The position numbers and the translations under genes are program-made. A stretch of DNA of 6,264 nt. Source: Gammaproteobacteria bacterium. GTDB lineage: Bacteria; Pseudomonadota; Gammaproteobacteria; Enterobacterales; Psychrobiaceae. Where the stretch lies: assembly GCA_013214885.1 (NCBI GenBank), contig JABSRS010000212.1:1-6264 (forward strand), read 5' to 3'. Below the pieces are notes generated by a model. It was given only the letters and a program-made list of their open reading frames with translations, was not told the DNA's origin and ran no database searches. Below, in pieces: positions 1-5,977 of this stretch; position 1 is the stretch's first letter; each line of letters begins with the position of its first letter.

Positions 1-116
1 CCAATCAACATTTGTATCAAGCTGATTATTATTTGCAAATTCAACAGTTGCGAGCGTTAATTATTAATGGCGACATTGCAACGATGATCGCCGGCTCAAC
101 CAAGGGCTGCGATTAA
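1..116 (+). CDS. C-terminal end of probable BMP-family nucleoside-binding protein (partial)
   Basis: Only the last 37 codons and the TAA stop (114-116) are present, so the call rests mainly on position. The frame stays open from base 3 and ends in a stretch containing LRALIINGDIATMIAG, then STKGCD. BMP/NupN-type periplasmic substrate-binding proteins commonly end with a helix followed by an 'I-I-x-G-x-I' turn, and IINGDI fits that. The usual order in this importer family is binding protein, double ATPase, permease, permease, exactly what follows here. The stop shares base 116 with the ATG of the ATPase gene, which indicates one operon. If correct, the protein would be an exported, probably lipid-anchored nucleoside receptor; its signal peptide lies outside the window. 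The tail after the turn lacks the Val-Pro often seen at this point, so the family call is moderate. Confidence 0.55.
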   Translation, partial: NQHLYQADYYLQIQQLRALIINGDIATMIAGSTKGCD

Positions 117-1663
117 TGTTGGTACCAGCGCTTGAACTCAAAGACGTTAGTAAATCCTTCGATACCAATGAAGCACTGGTTAGTGCTTCATTGTCGGTTG
201 CTCCAGGGTCTATTCATGGCGTGATCGGGGAAAATGGCGCAGGTAAGTCGACCTTAATGCAAATAGCCTACGGACTTGAGCAACCTGATAGTGGCGTCAT
301 ATTGATTGATGCTGTGCGGGTTAACCTTGATTGTCCGCAAACCGCGATTAACTACGGCATTGGGATGTTGCATCAAAAAGTAAGTTGGTTAGATCAGCAC
401 ACCATTCTCGAAAATATCGTTCTCGGCGATAATATACATTCATACTTCTATCAAAGTAGCATTCAATCCGAACAGAATTTGTTGCAGCTCATTCGCGAGT
501 ACGGCTTTAGTTTTGATTTAGGGACTAAGATGGCCGATTTAAGTTACGGTCAGCGTCAACAGGTTGATATTTTGAGGGCTTTGCATCGCGGAGTCAGGGT
601 GTTAATTCTGGATGAGCCAATGGCGTTATTGTCGCCAATTGAGTCGGGACATTTGTTGGCGCTATTCTCGTTATTAAAGACCCAAGGGATCGCTGTCGTT
701 ATCGTGTCTCATAAGTTAATCGCGTTGCATCAAATATGTGACATTATTTCAGTGGTTCGTCATGGCAGGGTCAGTAACAATATAGCGCCCAAAGACATCA
801 CTCTGATGCAATTAACTAAGTTGGTGGTCGGTCGAGAAGTGATAATTCCCCATCCCAGTCAACCCTTAAACGTTAAGAGAGGCCAGCGGTTACTGCGGAT
901 CAATCAATTAAATGTCCAATTTCATCGCGGCGGTAAGCGCTCAAAAAATAGTATTAAGTTATCTAACATTGATTTTAGTGTTGATTCGGGGCAAGTCGTG
1001 GTCATGGTTGGATTACCCAATGCTGGACAGGATGAATTGCTCGATATTATCGCCGGGGTGATTGCGTTTGATAGCGGTTATTTAGTGATTGGTGATCGCC
1101 GTATTGACTCTGGTGCTCGTTATTCGATATCAGATGCTCGTCGTAATGGCGTTAGCTATGTACCAAACCCAATGCATGAATTGGGACTGGTCAGTGAATT
1201 TTCCATGGCAGAGTCGGCATTATTGGGTTATCAAAACATAAAAAGATCATTTTTTAGCGGTTTTAGCCGTCAACACAATTTTGAATATTGCCTTAACTTA
1301 ATGACTCAGTGGGATATTCGTCCCGCTAAGCCTGACATGAAAAGTGGTTTTTTTTCGGGGGGCAACCAACAAAAAATGGTGATAGCTCGGGAAGTTAGTC
1401 GACGACCAACCCTGTTATTACTAAATCAACCGACCCACAGCATTGATGTTGGTGGGGTTGAATTAATATATCAACACCTGTTTGAATTGCGCCAACAGGG
1501 AGCAGCAATACTCGTGGCATCAAATGATCTTGATGAAGTGATTAGCCTCGCTGATCGCGTTATAGTAATGCATCAAGGCGAAGTTTGTGCGCAATTATCG
1601 AAGGATCAACTATCGAAAGAAATACTGGGAAAATTGATGCTAAACGGGGCGATCAATGAATAA
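116..1663 (+). CDS. Nucleoside-type ABC importer, double-domain ATP-binding protein
   Basis: This is a 515-residue cytoplasmic ATPase with two fused ABC domains, the usual size and layout of the YufO/NupO and RbsA type that powers BMP-dependent nucleoside uptake. The first domain (about 1-240) is complete: Walker A GENGAGKST at 38-46, Q-loop Gln87, signature LSYGQRQQ at 142-149, Walker B VLILDE at 162-167 and H-loop His199. The second (about 258-510) is degenerate at nucleotide-handling positions: the Walker A region reads GLPNAGQDEL (299-308) without the Lys-Ser/Thr pair, and Walker B ends in Asn437-Gln438 instead of Asp-Glu, although SGGNQQK at 414-420 is kept. Degeneracy of the second site is typical of the family, so ATP hydrolysis probably occurs at one site per protein. 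The ATG at 116 is supported by AAGGG at 102-106, nine bases upstream. The next gene overlaps it by 8 bp. Substrate is inferred from family only. Confidence 0.92.
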   Translation: MLVPALELKDVSKSFDTNEALVSASLSVAPGSIHGVIGENGAGKSTLMQIAYGLEQPDSGVILIDAVRVNLDCPQTAINYGIGMLHQKVSWLDQHTILENIVLGDNIHSYFYQSSIQSEQNLLQLIREYGFSFDLGTKMADLSYGQRQQVDILRALHRGVRVLILDEPMALLSPIESGHLLALFSLLKTQGIAVVIVSHKLIALHQICDIISVVRHGRVSNNIAPKDITLMQLTKLVVGREVIIPHPSQPLNVKRGQRLLRINQLNVQFHRGGKRSKNSIKLSNIDFSVDSGQVVVMVGLPNAGQDELLDIIAGVIAFDSGYLVIGDRRIDSGARYSISDARRNGVSYVPNPMHELGLVSEFSMAESALLGYQNIKRSFFSGFSRQHNFEYCLNLMTQWDIRPAKPDMKSGFFSGGNQQKMVIAREVSRRPTLLLLNQPTHSIDVGGVELIYQHLFELRQQGAAILVASNDLDEVISLADRVIVMHQGEVCAQLSKDQLSKEILGKLMLNGAINE

Positions 1664-2771
1664 CAACTTGCCCTGGTGGTTTCATACATTGGCGTTACCA
1701 GCGGTAAATATACTGTTGGCACTGACTGCCTGCGCCGTGGTGTTATTAGTGATTGACGTCAACATCGTTGAAGCTGCCCGTATTATGTTTATCGGGGCAT
1801 TAGGTAATCAGGAAGGCATTGGTTATACCTTATTTTATGCGACTAATTTTATGTTTACAGGATTAGCGGTTGCATTGGCGTGGCATGCGGGGTTATTTAA
1901 TATTGGCGCGGAAGGGCAGGCGACTCTCGGGGGGCTTGGTGTTGCGATGATTTGCGCTACTTTTGGTGATAGCTTACCTTTTGGCTTGTTAGTGATATTA
2001 ACGACGCTTAGCGCCGCTTTTTTCGGGGCATTGTGGGCATTTATTCCAGGCTGGCTCAATGCTTATCGTGGTTCGCATATCGTGATAAGTACCATTATGT
2101 TTAACTTTATTGCCTCTTCACTGTTGGTGTTTTTATTGGTTAATGTCTTTCGCCAACCGGACCAAATGGCCGCCGTGAGTCAAACTTTTGGTGAGCAAAC
2201 TTGGTTGCCTTATCTTGATCAACTATTTAAGTTTGTTGGTGGTGAGATTTCTAGGACTCCGCTTAATATTTCGTTTCTATGGGCTGTATTTTGTTGCTTT
2301 TTAGTCCATTACTATCTTTTTCACACCCGTTTTGGTTATGAAACCAGGGGGATTGGCTTTAACCACCGTGCTGGTGCATTTGCTGGGATCGATAAATCGA
2401 GAGTTATCATTGTGACGATGGCACTTGCTGGCGCGTTAGCTGGCTTTGTTGGCTTAAATGAAATACAAGGCAGTTCGCATCAACTAAAAGTTGAGTTTGT
2501 CGCTGGCTATGGTTTTGCGGGAATTGCAGTAGCATTAATTGGCCGTAACCATCCTTTAGGTATTATTGCGGCCAGTATATTGTTTGGGGCACTTTATCAA
2601 GGAGGCTCGGAACTGGCTTTTAATATCGATCGTATTGGTAATGATATTGTGTTGTTGATTCAAGGGTTGGTTATATTATTTTGTGGTGCCTTAGAATGGA
2701 TGGTCAAACCTAAACTCATTGCGCTATTTAGTGGCAGCCCTAAACAACCCGTTGGTGACAGCCGTGGATAA
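1656..2771 (+). CDS. Nucleoside-type ABC importer permease 1 (BPD_transp_2)
   Basis: This 371-residue, strongly hydrophobic inner-membrane protein has many predicted helices, for example about 15-33, 57-77, 109-131, 142-165, 205-222, 249-268 and 326-346. It belongs to the BPD_transp_2 superfamily and matches the YufP/NupP side of nucleoside importers. The diagnostic segment GLFNIGAEGQ lies at 79-88, and a second conserved stretch, RGSHIVISTIMFNFIA, at 138-153. The His-Ile version of that stretch resembles, from memory, the proteobacterial branch rather than the Bacillus one. The start ATG at 1656 lies inside the last codons of the ATPase gene, giving an 8-bp overlap (ATGAATAA), with GGGG at 1646-1649 as a ribosome-binding site six bases upstream. 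It should pair with the next permease to form the channel served by the ATPase and binding protein. The transport class is secure; the exact substrate is not shown. Confidence 0.92.
   Translation: MNNNLPWWFHTLALPAVNILLALTACAVVLLVIDVNIVEAARIMFIGALGNQEGIGYTLFYATNFMFTGLAVALAWHAGLFNIGAEGQATLGGLGVAMICATFGDSLPFGLLVILTTLSAAFFGALWAFIPGWLNAYRGSHIVISTIMFNFIASSLLVFLLVNVFRQPDQMAAVSQTFGEQTWLPYLDQLFKFVGGEISRTPLNISFLWAVFCCFLVHYYLFHTRFGYETRGIGFNHRAGAFAGIDKSRVIIVTMALAGALAGFVGLNEIQGSSHQLKVEFVAGYGFAGIAVALIGRNHPLGIIAASILFGALYQGGSELAFNIDRIGNDIVLLIQGLVILFCGALEWMVKPKLIALFSGSPKQPVGDSRG
2754..2758 (+). promoter_or_regulatory. Ribosome-binding site deciding the permease 2 start
   Basis: GGTGA matches the 3' part of the Shine-Dalgarno consensus and sits five bases before GTG 2764. 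The in-frame TTG at 2719, which gives the longest reading, has no purine-rich stretch in front of it. The GTG start also produces the same 8-bp overlap seen at the ATPase/permease 1 junction. Confidence 0.6.
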
Positions 2772-3717
2772 TTTTGAACAATGGATCCTGTTACTTGATT
2801 CGACGATTCGAATTGCGACGCCATTGTTATTTGCGGCACTGGCAGGCATGTTGAGTGAGCGTTCAGGGATTATTGATATTGGTCTAGAGGGCAAAATGCT
2901 AGTTAGTGCATTTGCTGGTGCCGCTTGGGCGGCGCATTCGGGCTCGCCATGGCAGGCGGTACTGGTTGCCATGGCTGCGGCGATGAGCTTATCAATGTTA
3001 CATGCCTTTGCTTGCATTACCCATAAAGGCGACCAAATTATCTCGGGTGTAGCGATTAACATGTTGGCATTGGCGATAACGGCAATGCTCGGGCAACGAC
3101 TAATTTATCAGGGCGTGTTAACCGATGACTTACGATTAATGCCGTTAGCGTTTCCTGAGTTGTTACCCCATGATGATACGATTGTTTCGTTGATTTATTG
3201 GCAATTACTTAGCGGTCATAATGCATTGGTTTATTTTGCTTTTGTTACGGTGTTATTACTGGTGGTCTTTTTTAAATTTTCACCTTTAGGTAAGCGCCTG
3301 TCGGCAGCTGGCGAGAATCCCTTAGCCTTAAACCGCAGCGGTGTATCTGTTGAATTAACTCGCTATTTATCGGTACTTGCTGGTGGCGCCTTATGTGGTC
3401 TTGCTGGTGCCTATTTGTCGTTAGGTCATGGTGCAGGTTTTGTTGATAATATGACGGTGGGTAAGGGATTTATTGCATTGGCTGCATTAATTTTTGGTCA
3501 ATGGCGTCCTGTTGGAGTGATGTTATCTTGCTTATTATTTGGCTTTTTGGATGCCTTATCAATTCGGATGCAAGGAATCGAGTTTTTCGACAGCGGTTAT
3601 ATTATTCCAGTCCAACTGATCGAGATGTTACCCTACGTATTAACGGTATTAGTGTTAGCAGGGTTTATTGGTTCATCTAGTGCGCCTAAAGCGCTCGGCG
3701 TACATGACAAATTTTAA
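2764..3717 (+). CDS. Nucleoside-type ABC importer permease 2 (BPD_transp_2)
   Basis: This is the second integral membrane subunit of the importer, corresponding to YufQ/NupQ, about 317 residues from GTG 2764. Its N-terminus shows the family pattern of a short lead, then IATPLLFAALAG (17-28), SERSG (31-35) and IIDIGLEGKML (36-46), followed by GDQIISGVAIN at 89-99; the rest is a run of membrane helices. The frame is open back to TTG 2719 (332 residues). That start has no ribosome-binding site and would add about 15 residues beyond the short lead expected in the family. From 2764 the gene overlaps permease 1 by 8 bp (GTGGATAA), matching the previous junction. The motif carries Asp38 and Lys44 where Bacillus proteins have Asn and Met, which I believe is common in proteobacterial members. 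It is the last gene of the operon; its stop (3715-3717) overlaps that of the convergent gene. Confidence 0.88.
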   Translation: MDNFEQWILLLDSTIRIATPLLFAALAGMLSERSGIIDIGLEGKMLVSAFAGAAWAAHSGSPWQAVLVAMAAAMSLSMLHAFACITHKGDQIISGVAINMLALAITAMLGQRLIYQGVLTDDLRLMPLAFPELLPHDDTIVSLIYWQLLSGHNALVYFAFVTVLLLVVFFKFSPLGKRLSAAGENPLALNRSGVSVELTRYLSVLAGGALCGLAGAYLSLGHGAGFVDNMTVGKGFIALAALIFGQWRPVGVMLSCLLFGFLDALSIRMQGIEFFDSGYIIPVQLIEMLPYVLTVLVLAGFIGSSSAPKALGVHDKF

Positions 3718-4658
3718 ACGTGTTCAATGCCAGCTGTATCACTGTTGATCGAAAGTTCAGTCGGTTTTTTTTCTACCATCTCTAAATATATTTGTTGGTT
3801 TATTTTACAAAAGGTTAGCCGACATTGCAGTAATTGACCTGAAACTTCTAATTCGAATTCAGTATGTTTGTTGTTACTCATCAGTGCTTGCTTAATGTAT
3901 TCCGTTATATCATTTGGTAACAGTTGTTGCTTTGAAATTTGCTGTTGTTTTAGAAAACTCTTAGCTTTATCGTTAATATTTTTGATCCTGCCTCTAATGG
4001 ATAACCTCAGAGTAATGGACTGATGGTGAGAAAAGTATTGTGACAATGAAAAATATTTCATCGCAATCTTTTGTTGTGTCGTCGCGCACCACCAAAAAAA
4101 TGCAGTAAAGGCTGTTACGGCTACCGTAAGCAGTAAAACTATGATGCGTGAAATCGAAATGCTTGAATTTAACTGCGCTAAATTGTGGAGTTGTTGTTGC
4201 TGAAACAATGCGGTAATACCTTCTCCAGGTTCTGATGTTGCTTCGAGTAGCCGCACTAACTTTCTAGCATCGAGATTACTCATAAGATCAATGCTGTCAC
4301 CTACTTTTAGTTTTCTTAATAAAATCGTATAACGGTGCCAAAATAGTGAGGTATCACTATCGGTCTCAATTGGGCTCAATAGTTGATTAAATAAATATTG
4401 TTGCTGTGGTAATTCGTCATCAATATAGCTAGCGAGTAATTGATGCTGATTATTGATGATTAACTGAGGCAATCTTTCAATGTTTTGTTGAAATGCAGCA
4501 ATGGATTCGGTGGCTAAATTCAGAGTAACCCCAAAATTACTGGAAGTTTTTATCCTGTTGTTATTAATAAAAAGCCAAATTAGCAATATAAAAAATATCA
4601 CTAAAAAAAAACTCGTCCCGATGAGTTTTACTTTTTGGTGCCACATACTCGGTTGCAT
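3714..4658 (-). CDS. Two-helix membrane protein with periplasmic helical region and degenerate PAS-like domain; no output domain
   Basis: I do not recognise this gene by name. From ATG 4658 it encodes 314 residues: a membrane helix at about 12-31, a polar, Gln-rich and probably helical stretch of about 140 residues, a second helix at about 171-191, then a cytoplasmic part. This is the outline of a bacterial sensor or chemoreceptor front end. The cytoplasmic part (about 215-301) resembles a PAS fold: IRGRIKNIN at 222-229, LLPNDI at 246-251, then an acidic strand and a closing YLEMVEK. No histidine kinase, GGDEF, EAL or methyl-accepting domain follows. The longest frame starts at GTG 4685, but the AGG there runs directly into the GTG and cannot serve it. 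ATG 4658 has TAAGG (4667-4671) eight bases upstream. Sampled stretches are 33-38% G+C, against about 48% in a sampled permease stretch. Function is unknown; a reduced sensor or a truncated histidine kinase are the main possibilities. Confidence 0.72.
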   Translation of the reverse strand: MQPSMWHQKVKLIGTSFFLVIFFILLIWLFINNNRIKTSSNFGVTLNLATESIAAFQQNIERLPQLIINNQHQLLASYIDDELPQQQYLFNQLLSPIETDSDTSLFWHRYTILLRKLKVGDSIDLMSNLDARKLVRLLEATSEPGEGITALFQQQQLHNLAQLNSSISISRIIVLLLTVAVTAFTAFFWWCATTQQKIAMKYFSLSQYFSHHQSITLRLSIRGRIKNINDKAKSFLKQQQISKQQLLPNDITEYIKQALMSNNKHTEFELEVSGQLLQCRLTFCKINQQIYLEMVEKKPTELSINSDTAGIEHV

Positions 4659-4666
4659 CTGCAATG

Positions 4667-4671
4667 CCTTA
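4667..4671 (-). promoter_or_regulatory. Ribosome-binding site deciding the start of the minus-strand sensor-like gene
   Basis: On the minus strand the sequence reads TAAGG, then eight bases, then ATG 4658. The upstream GTG at 4685 has no usable site, so the shorter protein is preferred. Confidence 0.5.
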
Positions 4672-4765
4672 TAAGAAATTATCACCTAATAAGGATATAT
4701 CCAAATGACTAATTTGCCACTTTTAAGCTGTTTAAGTTTGCTAAAACATTCTTTTACTAAATATG

Positions 4766-4797
4766 CATCTAATTACGCTATGGTGACCATCTAATTA
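4766..4797. repeat. Perfect 10-bp direct repeat upstream of aroF (candidate operator)
   Basis: CATCTAATTA occurs at 4766-4775 and again at 4788-4797, a period of 22 bp, close to two DNA helical turns. The second copy ends directly before the candidate -35 element of aroF. The same region lies upstream of the divergent sensor-like gene, so a bound regulator could act on either side. Related cores appear 60 bp outward on each side: CTAATT at 4709 and CTAACT at 4851. No regulator is known to me for this motif; a functional role is inference. Confidence 0.35.
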
Positions 4798-4826
4798 TTG
4801 TATTATCTTTCAAATGGTGCTAAAAA
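4798..4826 (+). promoter_or_regulatory. Candidate sigma-70 promoter for aroF-tyrA
   Basis: TTGTAT (4798-4803) as a weak -35 and TAAAAA (4821-4826) as -10 are separated by 17 bp, with an extended -10 TG at 4818-4819. Transcription would start near 4833, about 35 bases before the aroF ATG. Both hexamers are poor matches (3/6 and 4/6), so the call is tentative. No canonical TyrR box (TGTAAA-N6-TTTACA) is visible in 4686-4867. Confidence 0.3.
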
Positions 4827-4867
4827 GTACAGAATGAAAAATTGCAAAGTCTAACTAGAGGTACCAA

Positions 4868-5953
4868 ATGTCTAATGCGTCGATTGAAAATGTAAATATT
4901 GCGTCAGAGCAAGTGCTGATTACGCCAATACAACTGAAACAACAGTTGCCTTTAAGTCAGAGTGCTCAAGATTTTATTGCTGGGGCACGTGCGACGATTG
5001 CCGATATTATTCATCGACGGGACAAACGGTTACTAGTAGTCACTGGGCCTTGTTCGATTCATGATATTAAAAGGTCTAAAGAATATGCCCTAAAACTAAA
5101 AAAGCTCCATGATCAACTCAGTGATGATATGTATTTGGTGATGCGGATTTATTTCGAAAAGCCTAGGACTACCGTGGGCTGGAAGGGGCTACTTAATGAC
5201 CCTGCGATGGATGGCTCTTTTGATGTTGAGAATGGACTAAGGCAAGGGCGCGAATTATTGCTGTGGTTAGCAGAGCTGGGCTTGCCCGTTGCTACCGAAG
5301 CTTTAGACCCGATTAGTCCTCAGTACTTATCTGAGCTATTTAGCTGGGCAGCAATCGGCGCCCGTACCACTGAATCTCAAACTCACCGTGAAATGGCGAG
5401 TGGCCTCTCGATGGCTGTGGGCTTTAAAAATGGCACCGATGGCAAATTAGATATTGCGATTAATGCGCTTGAGTCGGCGTCATATTCGCACCATTTTATG
5501 GGCATTAACGCGCAAGGACAAGTTGCCTTATTGAAAACTCAAGGTAATCGAGATGGTCATATTATTTTACGGGGCGGGAAAAATCCAAACTATCAGGCAA
5601 ATGACGTCCGTCATATAGAACAACAGATTGAATCTGCTGGTTTATTGCCAAAATTAGTGATCGATTGTAGCCACGGTAATTCAAGTAAAGATCATACGCG
5701 ACAAACGCTAGTGGCCAATGATATATTCGAACAGATATGCACGGGCAATCGTTCGATTACTGGCATAATGCTTGAGAGCCATTTATTTGCGGGAAGTCAG
5801 TCGAGTTCGCTGCCTAAAGCGCAATTAGCTTATGGCGTTTCGGTCACTGATGCCTGTATCAACTGGCAAGACACTCAGCAGTTGTTGGAACAAGGTGCTG
5901 CCAAAATCAGCCGATTTTTAGCCAACCGCTGTATTGATCAACAAGCTTGTTGA
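4868..5953 (+). CDS. aroF: 3-deoxy-7-phosphoheptulonate synthase, tyrosine-sensitive type
   Basis: AroF joins phosphoenolpyruvate and erythrose 4-phosphate to make DAHP, the first step of the shikimate pathway, in the cytoplasm. The 361-residue protein is close to the 356 residues of E. coli AroF and aligns along its whole length. Visible landmarks are GPCSIHD at 60-66, EKPRTTVGWKG at 97-107, GARTTESQTHRE at 164-175, KNGTDG at 187-192 and DCSHGNS at 266-272. The expected metal ligands are Cys62, His269, Glu303 and Asp328. Asn8 and Pro148, positions linked to tyrosine feedback in E. coli AroF, are both present, and the N-terminus (ENVNIASEQVL) matches AroF. This supports the tyrosine-sensitive isozyme. 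The ATG at 4868 has AGAGG at 4857-4861, six bases upstream. tyrA follows after 24 bp, as in the E. coli aroF-tyrA operon, so product feedback and shared transcription are likely. Confidence 0.96.
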   Translation: MSNASIENVNIASEQVLITPIQLKQQLPLSQSAQDFIAGARATIADIIHRRDKRLLVVTGPCSIHDIKRSKEYALKLKKLHDQLSDDMYLVMRIYFEKPRTTVGWKGLLNDPAMDGSFDVENGLRQGRELLLWLAELGLPVATEALDPISPQYLSELFSWAAIGARTTESQTHREMASGLSMAVGFKNGTDGKLDIAINALESASYSHHFMGINAQGQVALLKTQGNRDGHIILRGGKNPNYQANDVRHIEQQIESAGLLPKLVIDCSHGNSSKDHTRQTLVANDIFEQICTGNRSITGIMLESHLFAGSQSSSLPKAQLAYGVSVTDACINWQDTQQLLEQGAAKISRFLANRCIDQQAC

Positions 5954-5954
5954 T
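5937..5954. repeat. Perfect 18-bp palindrome at the aroF-tyrA junction
   Basis: ATCAACAAGCTTGTTGAT equals its own reverse complement and is centred between 5945 and 5946. It covers the last codons and the TGA stop of aroF. As RNA it can form a 7-bp stem with an AGCU loop, extendable by one G-U pair. The bases after it (TTAAATTG) are not a real U-run, so it is a poor intrinsic terminator. It could protect or process the mRNA, tune tyrA expression, or bind a dimeric protein; these roles are inference. Confidence 0.5.
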
Positions 5955-5977
5955 TTAAATTGAAGGAGAAAAACTGC

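Noticed and set aside
1835..2059. Open frame of 74 codons on the minus strand
   Set aside because: It lies wholly inside permease 1, whose reading frame carries clear family motifs; the antisense product shows no recognisable feature.
2724..3062. Open frame of 112 codons on the minus strand
   Set aside because: It is antisense to the start of permease 2 and its composition looks like the complement of membrane-helix codons.
3741..3772. Possible intrinsic terminator for the importer operon: ACTG/CAGT stem followed by a T8 run
   Set aside because: The stem is only four base pairs with a 13-base loop, and the T-run is explained by Lys codons of the minus-strand gene.
4693..4702. 10-bp palindrome GGATATATCC near the start of the minus-strand gene
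   Set aside because: Perfect 10-bp palindromes are expected several times by chance in 6 kb, and nothing else supports an operator here.
4737..4760. Possible TyrR box around GCTAAA...TTTACT
   Set aside because: The half-sites match poorly and the G-to-C spacing is 16 instead of the 14 bases of the consensus.
4780..4790. Small dyad ATGGT-G-ACCAT in the intergenic region
   Set aside because: Five-base arms around one base are expected by chance; it happens to fall between the two direct-repeat copies but is not extended further.
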